From: Promicromonospora sp. AC04
Lineage (GTDB): Bacteria > Actinomycetota > Actinomycetes > Actinomycetales > Cellulomonadaceae
DNA: 64,000 nt
NCBI RefSeq assembly: GCF_003058225.1
Contig: NZ_QBUG01000015.1
Location: forward strand, 1-64,000
Direction: 5' to 3'
The notes under the pieces: model-generated
Databases searched by the model: none
Seen by the model: only the letters and a program-made list of their open reading frames with translations
Told to the model about the DNA's origin: nothing
Translations under genes and position numbers: made by a program
Shown: piece by piece, positions 41,128 to 48,767 of the stretch
Layout: each line of letters begins with the position of its first letter
Numbering within the stretch: the first letter of the stretch is position 1

Positions 41128-41680
41128 AGAGCATCGACCAGCAGCGACGCGCCCTGGGCGAAATGCTCGCCACGTTCCGCAGGGCCGCCAACCTGACCCA
41201 AGGACAACTCGCCAACGCCACCTTCCGCGACCGCTCGACAGGACCCATATCGAGAACGGACGCACCCGCGCCGACGAACGCTTCTGGCAGACGCGCTACA
41301 GCGAGGCGGCCCGGCTGGTGGAGTCGGTGTTCGACGACGCGACGTCGGGGACCTCGATGCTCCGGATGCGCAGCCAGCAGGCACGGATCGCGGCCGCGCG
41401 CGGCGACGAGGCGGGGATGGTCCGGGCGCTGATCGCGGCCGACACCGCCAGCCGGGAGGAGTCGCTCGACCAGCCGGGGGTGTTCGGGTTCGCCAGCGGC
41501 AAGGCGGCGTACTACACCAGCGAGGCGTACCGGGAGACTGGCCAGACGGCTAGGGCCGTGCGCTCGCCAAGCCAGGCCATTCTGTCCGACCGTCCTGCTG
41601 AGAGGCTCGCAATGCTTCTTGGAACACAGTCGTATTGCGACGTTGGCCGGACCCCGCCCTCCGCGTTCTCACCTCCTTAA
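41120..41680 (+). pseudogene. Decayed XRE-TPR copy with a twice-shifted HTH
   Basis: Related to the gene at 39037. Compared with it, 8 bp between two CCCG repeats are lost after 41127 and one base is lost near 41241; together they restore the frame but scramble some 40 codons of the HTH. THIENGRTRADERFWQ then reads normally and is joined to a TPR-like C-terminus (VESVFDDATSGTSMLRMRSQ, GVFGFASGKAAYYTSEAYRE) of the kind seen in other XRE-TPR proteins, so an internal deletion also occurred. The frame ends early at 41680. It is not expected to bind DNA. Confidence 0.7.
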
Positions 41681-41806
41681 CCACCGGGCGCCCGGCGCGC
41701 AACTGGCCAGGTGCCGACCTGAAAGCCTCCGCATCGACTTCAGCGCGCCGCAGATCGCGCCGTCCATCGTCGTCAACAGACGCAGGTCAACCGTAGGGTC
41801 CTGTTC

Positions 41807-42181
41807 ATGACTGCTGATGTGGAGTTCTGCCAGGTCGTGACGATGTACCAGGAGCGTGACCTGGCCGACGCGTTGGCCGAGCTGCTGGTGGCTCGGCGGC
41901 TGGCGGCGAGCGTGCACGTCGAAGGCCCCGTCACCGCTCGGTTCTGGTGGGACGGCGGTGTCCAGACCGTCGAGGAGTGGCGAGTGACCTGCAAGACCAC
42001 CATGGACCGCTACGACGAGATTGAGGCCCTAATCAACGACAAGGAGCACCACCTGTACGACCTGCCGGAAGTGCTGGCGATACCGGTGCTGTCGGGGTCG
42101 GACCGCTACCTTGCGTGGATCGCTGCTGAGACCCGGACAGCCGGGACGCCGTACGGGGAGTCGGACAGCGCGGGGGCGTGA
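41807..42181 (+). CDS. CutA-like divalent-ion tolerance family protein
   Basis: 124 residues. The trimeric ferredoxin-like CutA1 fold is shown by VVTMYQERDLADALAELLVARRLAASVHV, RFWWDGGVQTVEEWRVTCKT and YDLPEVLAIPVLSGSDRYLAWI, matching the CutA signature (W-x-G, E-W, P-E-V-x-x-x-P). CutA1 proteins are linked to copper tolerance and signalling. The ATG at 41807 has AGGG about 8 nt upstream. It stands alone, before the tandem XRE-TPR pair. Confidence 0.82.
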   Translation: MTADVEFCQVVTMYQERDLADALAELLVARRLAASVHVEGPVTARFWWDGGVQTVEEWRVTCKTTMDRYDEIEALINDKEHHLYDLPEVLAIPVLSGSDRYLAWIAAETRTAGTPYGESDSAGA

Positions 42182-42257
42182 CGTCGTTCGGAGTTCGAGC
42201 GATCATAGGCAGGATGGTCATCGGCAGGGGTGGTCGTCGACGGGGGGGGTGAGCTTC

Positions 42258-43271
42258 GTGGCACGGTACGTGGACCCGCGGTTCCCAGAGCGGATGCGCA
42301 TGCTCCGGCGTGCCCGCGGGCTGTCCTTGAAGGGCCTGTACCGGATCGCGCACGTGTCGGTGTCGTCCCTGTCGGAGTACGAGACCGGGCGGCGGCGCCC
42401 GTCGGCTGAGATGGCCCGGACCCTCGATCTTGCACTGGATGCCGGCGGGCGGCTGGCCGCGATGGTGGTCGAGACGCCCCGCACGGGAACCGTCGAGGAA
42501 GCCGAAGAAGCATCCGACCGGGTCGCGCACGCGGTGAACGCCCCGCGGAGGATCGACGCCCGGACGGTCGACGCGCTCGCCCGCGCACTGGCCGCGCACC
42601 GGCGGGCAGACGACGATGCCGACCCCGCGATGCTGCTTCCGGCGGTCAGCGCCGGACACGCCCAGATGCAGCGTCTGGCGTCCGCAGCGCGTGGCCCGCA
42701 CACGCACGCGCTGCGGGTTGTGGCCGCTGAGTGGACCCAGTTCACCGGGTGGTTGCACGCCCAGGCCCGGCACGACGGCGAGGCCGTGCGCTTGCTGACC
42801 GAGTCCGCCGACCAGGCCGTCCAGCTCGGCGTGCCGAACCTAGCCTGCCAAGCCTGGGGTTTCCGCGGCTTCCTCGAACGACAGCGCGGTGTGCCGGCCC
42901 GGATCACCAGAGCGTTCCAGACCGCCACCGAGGTTCCCGGAGCTTCGCGTCTGCACCGTGTCGATGCGATGCTCAACACGGTCCACGGGCTGGGCCTGAT
43001 GGGCGAGAAGCGTCAGGCACTGGATCTGCTGGGGCAAGCCAACGACCTGACCACGAGCGCGGGTGCGGACGAGGTCGACCCGGTGTCCTACTGGCTGACG
43101 CCGACGTGGCTGCGGATCCCGATGGGCATGGCGTATCTCGGGCTGGACCGTGCTGGTGACGCGGCCGAGAACCTGCGCGCGGGACTGGGCGCGTTGCCCG
43201 CCGACTGGCAGCGAGCGGAATGGGCCGCCGAATACCGCGACGCCCTGACACAAGCCGAGAACGCCGCATGA
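42258..43271 (+). CDS. XRE-TPR regulator, first of a tandem pair
   Basis: 337 residues. HTH near 8-55 (RMRMLRRARGLSLKGLYRIA, SVSSLSEYETGRRRPSAE), then a helical repeat domain (VAHAVNAPRRIDARTVDALA, WTQFTGWLHAQARHDGEAVR). GTG at 42258 was chosen: a G-rich run lies 8 nt upstream and it gives VARYVDPRFPERM, parallel to the next gene's PPVDPRFGTEL. The stop overlaps the ATG of the second copy (ATGA). The pair arose by tandem duplication; what they sense is unknown. Confidence 0.78.
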   Translation: MARYVDPRFPERMRMLRRARGLSLKGLYRIAHVSVSSLSEYETGRRRPSAEMARTLDLALDAGGRLAAMVVETPRTGTVEEAEEASDRVAHAVNAPRRIDARTVDALARALAAHRRADDDADPAMLLPAVSAGHAQMQRLASAARGPHTHALRVVAAEWTQFTGWLHAQARHDGEAVRLLTESADQAVQLGVPNLACQAWGFRGFLERQRGVPARITRAFQTATEVPGASRLHRVDAMLNTVHGLGLMGEKRQALDLLGQANDLTTSAGADEVDPVSYWLTPTWLRIPMGMAYLGLDRAGDAAENLRAGLGALPADWQRAEWAAEYRDALTQAENAA

Positions 43272-44290
43272 AGCCGCCCGTCGATCCGCGGTTCGGGACC
43301 GAGCTGCGCAGGCTCCGTGAGGCACGTGCGATATCGCTGCGTGAGCTCTCCGCCGCGTCGAACCTCTCCAAGTCGCTCCTGTCTCTGTGCGAGAACGGCG
43401 GCCGGGACCCGTCACCCGAGAACGCCGCCCATCTCGACCGGCTGCTGGACGCCGGCGGGCGGCTGGCGTCCCTGAGGCCCGACCCGATGCTGGGCAGCGA
43501 CGCAGTGCCGAGCGACCTGGAGATAGAGCAGGCCGAGCGAGTCGCTCACGCCGAGCGGGCTCCTCGCGCGCTGGATGCTGGTGCCATCGCGTCGCTGGGT
43601 GATGTGCTTGCCGCGCACCGCCGCCTGGACGACACGATCCCCGCCGAAGTGCTGTGGCCGATCGCGAACGCCCATCACCAGACGCTGGTGCGCCTGGCCC
43701 GCGACGCGCGCGGCCCGCACGTGCCGTCGCTCCATCTCGTGGTGGCGGAGTCGCTGCAGTTCGTCGGGTGGTTGAGCGCGCAGCTCGGGCGGCACGAGGC
43801 AGCCGACCGGATGTACGCGCAGTCCGCGGACCGGGCCGAGGAGCTGGGCGCCGGCGGGCTCGCGTCGCAGTCGAGCCGGTTCCGGGGATCCCTCGCGTGG
43901 GAACAGGGCCAGCCAACGCGGATGGTGCAGCACTACCAGCACGCTGCTCAGACCCCGGATGCTGGGATCCTGCACCGGATCGACGCCGAGCTGCGGCACG
44001 CGCACGGTCTCGCGCTGCTCGGCGACCGTGCTGGGGCTCTGCGCGCGCTCCACGCCGCGGACGACCTGACCACCGCGGCCGACGGCGCAAGGCCGGACCC
44101 GTTCGCTTACTGGCTCACCAGCGCGTGGCTGCGGTTCCCGCTCGGCCTGGCCCACCTCGAGCTGGGCCGGGCCCGGGACGCGGCAGACAACCTTCGCGTC
44201 GGGCTGGAAAGCCTGCCGGACGAGCAGCGCGAGACACCGTGGACAGCGCAGTACCGCGGCGCTCTGGAGACCGCGGAGGCTCGGGCCTGA
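43268..44290 (+). CDS. XRE-TPR regulator, second of a tandem pair
   Basis: 340 residues, paralog of the gene before it: ELRRLREARAISLRELSAAS and SKSLLSLCENGGRDPSPENA form the HTH, and RVAHAERAPRALDAGAIASL, VVAESLQFVGWLSAQLGRHE parallel the helical part of copy 1. Spacing of the repeats is conserved. The ATGA overlap gives coupled synthesis, so the two proteins may form a heteromer. It may act on nearby genes, but no operator is identified. Confidence 0.8.
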   Translation: MKPPVDPRFGTELRRLREARAISLRELSAASNLSKSLLSLCENGGRDPSPENAAHLDRLLDAGGRLASLRPDPMLGSDAVPSDLEIEQAERVAHAERAPRALDAGAIASLGDVLAAHRRLDDTIPAEVLWPIANAHHQTLVRLARDARGPHVPSLHLVVAESLQFVGWLSAQLGRHEAADRMYAQSADRAEELGAGGLASQSSRFRGSLAWEQGQPTRMVQHYQHAAQTPDAGILHRIDAELRHAHGLALLGDRAGALRALHAADDLTTAADGARPDPFAYWLTSAWLRFPLGLAHLELGRARDAADNLRVGLESLPDEQRETPWTAQYRGALETAEARA

Positions 44291-44391
44291 GCAGCCCCTG
44301 GGGCGACAAGATCAGAAGCGCTCCGGCGGCACTGATGGGCTGGTGTGGCTGTGGTCCACGACACGTCCAGTACAGATCTGGAACGGTGCGC

Positions 44392-45120
44392 TCAATGGTC
44401 GTCGGTCAGAGGCGTTGACCACTTCAGGACGGTCGACCCGTTGCAGACCTTGAGCGCCACCTCGACGACACGACCGTCGGCCAGGAACACCGTCCGCAGC
44501 ACCTGGGTCACGATCACCGAACCCGTGAGCCCGAGGGCAGTGCTCTCCGGCTCGGTGGCAAGCCGGGAGGTCACCTCCTCCAGCACCCGGTCCTGCGCGA
44601 CGCCGAGCCGTTCACTAGCCAGCTCCCGTGAGCCGCCTGTGGACACCGGCTCGGCCAGTTCCGGGGCAGCCTCTACGACGTAGGCGGGGTAGTAGGACGA
44701 GGAGAGGTGGACGGGGAACCCGCCGCGTGCGACGAGGCGGCGCCGCACATGGACGGGAGAGCCTGGTTCGACGTCGAGCCGCGAAGCGATCGCTTCCTCG
44801 GCGCCGACCGTACCGATCTCCACGATGGTGGAGGTCTCCCCCGTGGCCAGAGCCGTACCCGTGGCTGTGTGAGTGCGCACCCGCGTGGCGATGTTGTCGC
44901 TTCCGTAGCCCGTGACGACCGTCCCGGCGCCCGTGCTGGCGCTAGTCAGACCCTCCTGCTTGAGCGTCGTGTACGCCCGCACGGCGGTCGCGTTGGACAC
45001 CTCCCAGTCCTCCATGACCTTCCGGATCGTGGGCATCCGGTCCCCAGGACGCAGGGCCCCCTCCCGGATCAGTCCACGGAAGTGCTCGGCGATTGCAGCG
45101 TATCCACCAGCTTGCGTCAT
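44392..45120 (-). CDS. GntR family regulator with UTRA domain
   Basis: 242 residues. The winged helix (about 5-70: YAAIAEHFRGLIREGALRPGDRMPTIRKVMEDWEVSNATAVRAYTTLKQ) and the UTRA domain (SPVHVRRRLVARGGFPVHLS, RVVEVALKVCNGSTVLKW) are typical of HutC-type GntR proteins, including KorSA-like repressors of actinobacterial conjugative elements. TTGCTCTA repeats lie in the 291-bp divergent region, so it probably controls itself and the methyltransferase operon. Confidence 0.86.
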   Translation of the reverse strand: MTQAGGYAAIAEHFRGLIREGALRPGDRMPTIRKVMEDWEVSNATAVRAYTTLKQEGLTSASTGAGTVVTGYGSDNIATRVRTHTATGTALATGETSTIVEIGTVGAEEAIASRLDVEPGSPVHVRRRLVARGGFPVHLSSSYYPAYVVEAAPELAEPVSTGGSRELASERLGVAQDRVLEEVTSRLATEPESTALGLTGSVIVTQVLRTVFLADGRVVEVALKVCNGSTVLKWSTPLTDDH

Positions 45121-45147
45121 GTCGCCGATCCCTCATCTCTCCGCCGG

Positions 45148-45394
45148 GTGCTCTACCCGTCGCATCTTGCTCTACGTTTGGTCCAGTCTTGGCATGTGGA
45201 GCACACCAGGACACTTCCACCAGGATAGCCGCCCCAGAGTCCCGAGAACCAGAGCCCCGGCACCACCCCACCATCTCGCGGGGGCAGGGAATAGGGCAGC
45301 GGCCTGTCCTGTGGCGATGTCCCGGCACTCCTGATGTGGACAGCGAACCCCTCCCGGAATCTTGCTCTACATGTTGATCTTGTTCCTAGAGCAA
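45148..45394. promoter_or_regulatory. GntR operator region with TTGCTCTA half-sites
   Basis: GTGCTCTA (45148), TTGCTCTA (45167-45174) and TTGCTCTA (45362-45369) are followed by the inverted TAGAGCAA (45387-45394). The last two form a dyad 17 nt apart just before the 41-codon ORF; the first two sit at the gntR side. The remaining DNA of the spacer shows nothing else. Confidence 0.6.
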
Positions 45395-45411
45395 ATCGAC
45401 TGAGGGGAGCG

Positions 45412-45537
45412 ATGATGACCACCCGCGACTTGTTGCTGGCCGGCTGCCGGATGCTGCGTGACGGGGCGACCCGCGCACCACGGTCCGCGCCTGAACGATC
45501 CGACCGCCTGAGCACGCACTGGAGCTCTACACGATGA
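45412..45537 (+). CDS. 41-residue ORF leading the methyltransferase operon
   Basis: The start ATGATG has GGGGAG about 5 nt upstream, directly after the GntR operator, and the stop overlaps the methyltransferase ATG (ATGA). Sequence: basic, one Cys, MMTTRDLLLAGCRMLRDG at the front, Arg/Ser-rich at the end. No family recognised. It may be a coupling leader or a small substrate/partner. The placement and ribosome-binding site favour translation. Confidence 0.5.
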   Translation: MMTTRDLLLAGCRMLRDGATRAPRSAPERSDRLSTHWSSTR

Positions 45538-46571
45538 TCAGCACGCGCAGCACCATCGTGGGCACCGACGCCGTGGCGGACGCCGCCCGGGCCATCCACC
45601 ACGAGATCTACCTCGGACCCGACGGCGAAGCCGTCGAGCCCTTCATCTCCCGCACCACCACCTGGCAGCACCTGCGGACCCTGGACCTGCGGCCCAACAT
45701 GCGGGTCCTGGAGGTCGGCACCGGGTCCGGCTACTCGGCAGCAATCATGGGCCACATCGTCGGGCAGGGCGGACACGTCCTGACGATCGACTCCGACGCA
45801 GCGCTGTCCGCACGTACCCGGCGACTGTTCGTCGAGCACGGCCACCGCGCCATAGCCGCGACCGGCAACGGCCTGGTCGGTTTCCCCGGCCGGGCGCCCT
45901 ACGACCGGATCTCCGTCGCGGCCACGCCCCCGGCGATCCCCGGTGCGTGGATCGACCAGCTGTCCCGGGGCGGGGTCCTGGTCACCGGGTGCACGGTCTC
46001 GGACCTGCCCGGTGCGTACGCCGTCGCGCACATCGTCAAGACCCCAACCGACGACCTGCACGCCACCGTCCACGCAAGCCGATACCGGCAGATGGGCCCT
46101 CCGGTCGTCCCGTCCAACGTCACGGTCGTGGCGGACCCGGACTACCCCAGGCACTACCTGGCATCGGCCAGCGACGACTACGAGGCCGCGACCGAGTTCC
46201 TCACGCTCCTGCGCGCCGGTACCCCGGCGCCGTGGCCCGGCGCCCCCGGCGAGTTCCTCGACCTCAAGCACTGGCTGCTGGCACGGCGGCCACGCGGCCT
46301 GTTCACGGCGCGCACCGAGCACGGCGAGGGCATCGGCATCGGTGACAAAGCCGCCACCAGCTTCGGCCTGGCCGCCCGGCACGGCGGCTCGCCCGAGGCC
46401 GTGATGATCACGCCCACACACCTCGTGGCACACCCGCAAGGCTCACCGACCTGGGCACGGTTCCTCGACCTGATGGACGACTGGCGGGCAGAGGGCTCGC
46501 GCGCCACACACGAGCTCGACGCCGTCGTCCTGCGGTACGGCGATTCCTACCGCGTCCGTCTCGACGACTGA
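45534..46571 (+). CDS. PCMT-like SAM-dependent methyltransferase
   Basis: 345 residues. VLEVGTGSGYSAAIMGHIVG (58-77) is the SAM-binding motif of protein-L-isoaspartate O-methyltransferases, preceded by ISRTTTWQHLRTLDLRPNMR with the usual substrate loop. The extra 150-residue C-terminus (AATEFLTLLRAGTPAPWPGA, GDKAATSFGLAARHGGSPEA) is like the longer PCMT variants used in peptide modification or on actinobacterial plasmids, not the 200-residue housekeeping repair enzyme. It is coupled to a 41-codon ORF and lies behind GntR half-sites. Its substrate may be a protein, peptide or DNA-transfer partner. Confidence 0.82.
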   Translation: MISTRSTIVGTDAVADAARAIHHEIYLGPDGEAVEPFISRTTTWQHLRTLDLRPNMRVLEVGTGSGYSAAIMGHIVGQGGHVLTIDSDAALSARTRRLFVEHGHRAIAATGNGLVGFPGRAPYDRISVAATPPAIPGAWIDQLSRGGVLVTGCTVSDLPGAYAVAHIVKTPTDDLHATVHASRYRQMGPPVVPSNVTVVADPDYPRHYLASASDDYEAATEFLTLLRAGTPAPWPGAPGEFLDLKHWLLARRPRGLFTARTEHGEGIGIGDKAATSFGLAARHGGSPEAVMITPTHLVAHPQGSPTWARFLDLMDDWRAEGSRATHELDAVVLRYGDSYRVRLDD

Positions 46572-46637
46572 TGTCGACGACCGACGTCAACGGCTGACCG
46601 CGAGACCCCGGACACCACATCGAAGGCGAGGATCCCG

Positions 46638-46721
46638 ATGATCGAGCTCCTGCTGCTGGTCGGCTACCTGCTGGTCATAGCGGCCCTACTGGTGTCGGCC
46701 GTCGTCGCCTGGCGCCACTGA
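46638..46721 (+). CDS. Tiny single-pass membrane peptide
   Basis: 27 residues: one hydrophobic helix (LLLLVGYLLVIAALLVSAVV) with a short AWRH tail. GAGGA lies about 7 nt upstream. Such tiny membrane ORFs are common between regulatory and replication/transfer genes of actinobacterial mobile elements. The role is unknown. Confidence 0.55.
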   Translation: MIELLLLVGYLLVIAALLVSAVVAWRH

Positions 46722-46812
46722 CCGCCGCCACTGGTGCACACACCCGCCCCGACCGACCAAGGCCCGGACACCAACCCACCAAGCCCCGACCCACCCGACC
46801 GGGAGGCCCACG

Positions 46813-47151
46813 ATGCACGACACGACAGGACAGATCACGACAGACCAGATCGTGCACGACTACCTCGACGACGTGGAGCACCTGCTCCAGCACGCCGACA
46901 CCGCATCCGTGGCCGTCATGGCCCCCACCGAGCTGGAACGCACGATCCGCGCACTCCGCGCGATCCTGGCCGACCACGCACCCGACACCAGCGGTCGCTG
47001 TCACCGCTGCACCCCCGGGTGGGCACCTCAGTGGGCGTGGTGGCGACGTGCGTGGCCGTGCCGAGCCGGGCGGGCCGCCCACCAGCACCTTGTCGTCGAC
47101 GCCCCGGCCCACCCGACCGGACCCATCTGCCCCGTCGGCAGCCCCCGATGA
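46813..47151 (+). CDS. Hypothetical protein of the GntR-controlled operon (1)
   Basis: 112 residues from an ATG with GGGAGG 6 nt upstream. The N-terminal half is acidic and helical (IVHDYLDDVEHLLQHADTAS). The C-terminal half is Cys/Trp/Arg-rich (GRCHRCTPGWAPQWAWWRRA) with C-x2-C, a possible metal site. The stop overlaps the next start (ATGA). Family not recognised. Confidence 0.6.
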   Translation: MHDTTGQITTDQIVHDYLDDVEHLLQHADTASVAVMAPTELERTIRALRAILADHAPDTSGRCHRCTPGWAPQWAWWRRAWPCRAGRAAHQHLVVDAPAHPTGPICPVGSPR

Positions 47152-47516
47152 ACCCCAAGACCGCCATAGCGACCCGCACCATGACGCCGGCCTCGGCCGG
47201 TACGGCGGTACAGGACTACGGGTGGGAGAAGGCTGTGATCACCCACTGGTGCGGCGTCAACGTCCTCGACGTGGCCGCCGAGAACACAGTCCGCGTCTTC
47301 GGGCCCGACACCATCGTGGTCACCGAGATCATCCTCACGGTGAGCACGACCCGTGATGCCCAGGCCCTGGCCGTCCTTCTTGGCCTCCCGGCGGCACCTT
47401 CCGATCCAGCCCTGGCCTGGCAGACCTGGACCGGATGGGTCTCCGAGATCTCCGCGCACCGCCCCGTCCTGGTGCGCGTGACCGCCCCCGTAGGGATGCC
47501 CCAGGAGGCGTCATGA
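47148..47516 (+). CDS. Hypothetical protein of the GntR-controlled operon (2)
   Basis: 122 residues, coupled on both sides by ATGA overlaps. A compact alpha/beta sequence (ITHWCGVNVLDVAAENTVRVFG, TTRDAQALAVLLGLPAAPSD). No signal peptide or recognised domain. The strict overlaps show it is part of one operon with its neighbours. Confidence 0.6.
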   Translation: MNPKTAIATRTMTPASAGTAVQDYGWEKAVITHWCGVNVLDVAAENTVRVFGPDTIVVTEIILTVSTTRDAQALAVLLGLPAAPSDPALAWQTWTGWVSEISAHRPVLVRVTAPVGMPQEAS

Positions 47517-48058
47517 CCCGCCACCACACCCTGCACGCCCCTGTCGCGGGTATCCGCCTGGCTTGGCCGTCGGCCACCACGATCGTGCTCGACCCCGGCC
47601 CAGGCGAGCGCGCCCGGACACACAACCTCGCCCGCGAGCGCTACCTGCTCGCCGGAGCGGTCCTGATGTCGGTGGCCGGTCTGGTGATCCTGCAGCGTTC
47701 CCAACCGCACGATCGGCCCTGGACCCTAGCCGCTGGCCTGCTCCTGGGTGCGCTCGCCTGCTTCGCGGCCCGTCCTGCCCGGCGTGCGGTGCCTCCCGGT
47801 CTCGTCGAACTGCTCGAACCTCTGCGAGCCCTTGACCCGGCTCGCCCGGCCGAGATCCACCGCCTGGTATGGGAAGCCGCCGACCTGATCGAAACCGGCG
47901 AGACATGTGACAACACGCCCGCCTGTCCAGACTGCGCGGACCGCGTCGAGCAGATCCACGCCCGGCTGTGCGAGCTGACCCGTCCGGGTGGGCCGTCGGG
48001 CCTGCATTCGGGTCCCGCCAGGACTGTGATCGAGCACCGCGCGGCACGAGGATCTTGA
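47513..48058 (+). CDS. Two-helix membrane protein of the GntR-controlled operon
   Basis: 181 residues, ATGA overlap and AGGAGG 6 nt upstream. Two adjacent hydrophobic segments (YLLAGAVLMSVAGLVILQ, WTLAAGLLLGALACFAA, about 43-85) make a membrane hairpin. The cytoplasmic end has four Cys in NTPACPDCADRV and neighbours, a possible zinc knuckle. Family not recognised; a transfer or entry-exclusion function would fit the mobile setting but is a guess. Confidence 0.6.
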   Translation: MTRHHTLHAPVAGIRLAWPSATTIVLDPGPGERARTHNLARERYLLAGAVLMSVAGLVILQRSQPHDRPWTLAAGLLLGALACFAARPARRAVPPGLVELLEPLRALDPARPAEIHRLVWEAADLIETGETCDNTPACPDCADRVEQIHARLCELTRPGGPSGLHSGPARTVIEHRAARGS

Positions 48059-48158
48059 GTCTGCGGATCCGAGAGCCACGCGCGGGAGGACGCGCTCGGT
48101 CGACTCGGTTCTGACGCAATCTGTCGACAGCGGTGGTCTCCTGGCACGATTCGGTGGC

Positions 48159-48710
48159 ATGGGTGGTGCATTCGCGGACGGACTGGCGTTGCTGGGTGTG
48201 GTCATTGGCGTGGTCGGGACGTTGATCACGACGCGGGTTGCAGACAGCGATAAGTGGCGGCGCGAGCAGGCCGTGCGCTGGGATGCGCGGCGTCTGGACC
48301 TGTGTGCGGAGTACCTGGCAGTGATCGATGCCCACATCCACGTGCTGGACCGGCTCTCCGCACCGCACCGGCCTGGGGCACGGTCAGCGCCCCTGCACGT
48401 AGAAACTGCACGCGAACAACTCGGAACCTCGGAACGGTCGCATGCGACCATCTGGTACACGTTGTGTCTCGTCGCCGACGGCAACACGGTGCAGGCCGGG
48501 TACCAGTTGTGGCGCGCGGCCCGCGAGCTGGAGTACACCGCGCTGGACCTGGCCGATATGGACGTGGACGCGTGGTACCGGATACGCGCCGCCGAGGGCC
48601 AGGCACGCGACGCGTTCGTCGCAGCAGCACGCCGCGCCGCTGGGCTCACGACGATGCCGATCTCCACCTCGCGCCGAGGTCGGCCCGCTGCCCGTCGCCT
48701 CGACGACTGA
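48159..48710 (+). CDS. Membrane-anchored hypothetical protein
   Basis: 183 residues. An N-terminal helix (GLALLGVVIGVVGTLITTRV) is followed by a charged helical rest (RREQAVRWDARRLDLCAEYL, LWRAARELEYTALDLADMD). No ribosome-binding site; a CACGAT box lies about 8 nt upstream, so it may be leaderless. It converges with the relaxase gene. Function unknown. Confidence 0.6.
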   Translation: MGGAFADGLALLGVVIGVVGTLITTRVADSDKWRREQAVRWDARRLDLCAEYLAVIDAHIHVLDRLSAPHRPGARSAPLHVETAREQLGTSERSHATIWYTLCLVADGNTVQAGYQLWRAARELEYTALDLADMDVDAWYRIRAAEGQARDAFVAAARRAAGLTTMPISTSRRGRPAARRLDD

Positions 48711-48767
48711 CCGACCTCATCCGGACGACACCATCGTGCGGCCCCCGAGCCATCTGGGCTACCAAGC

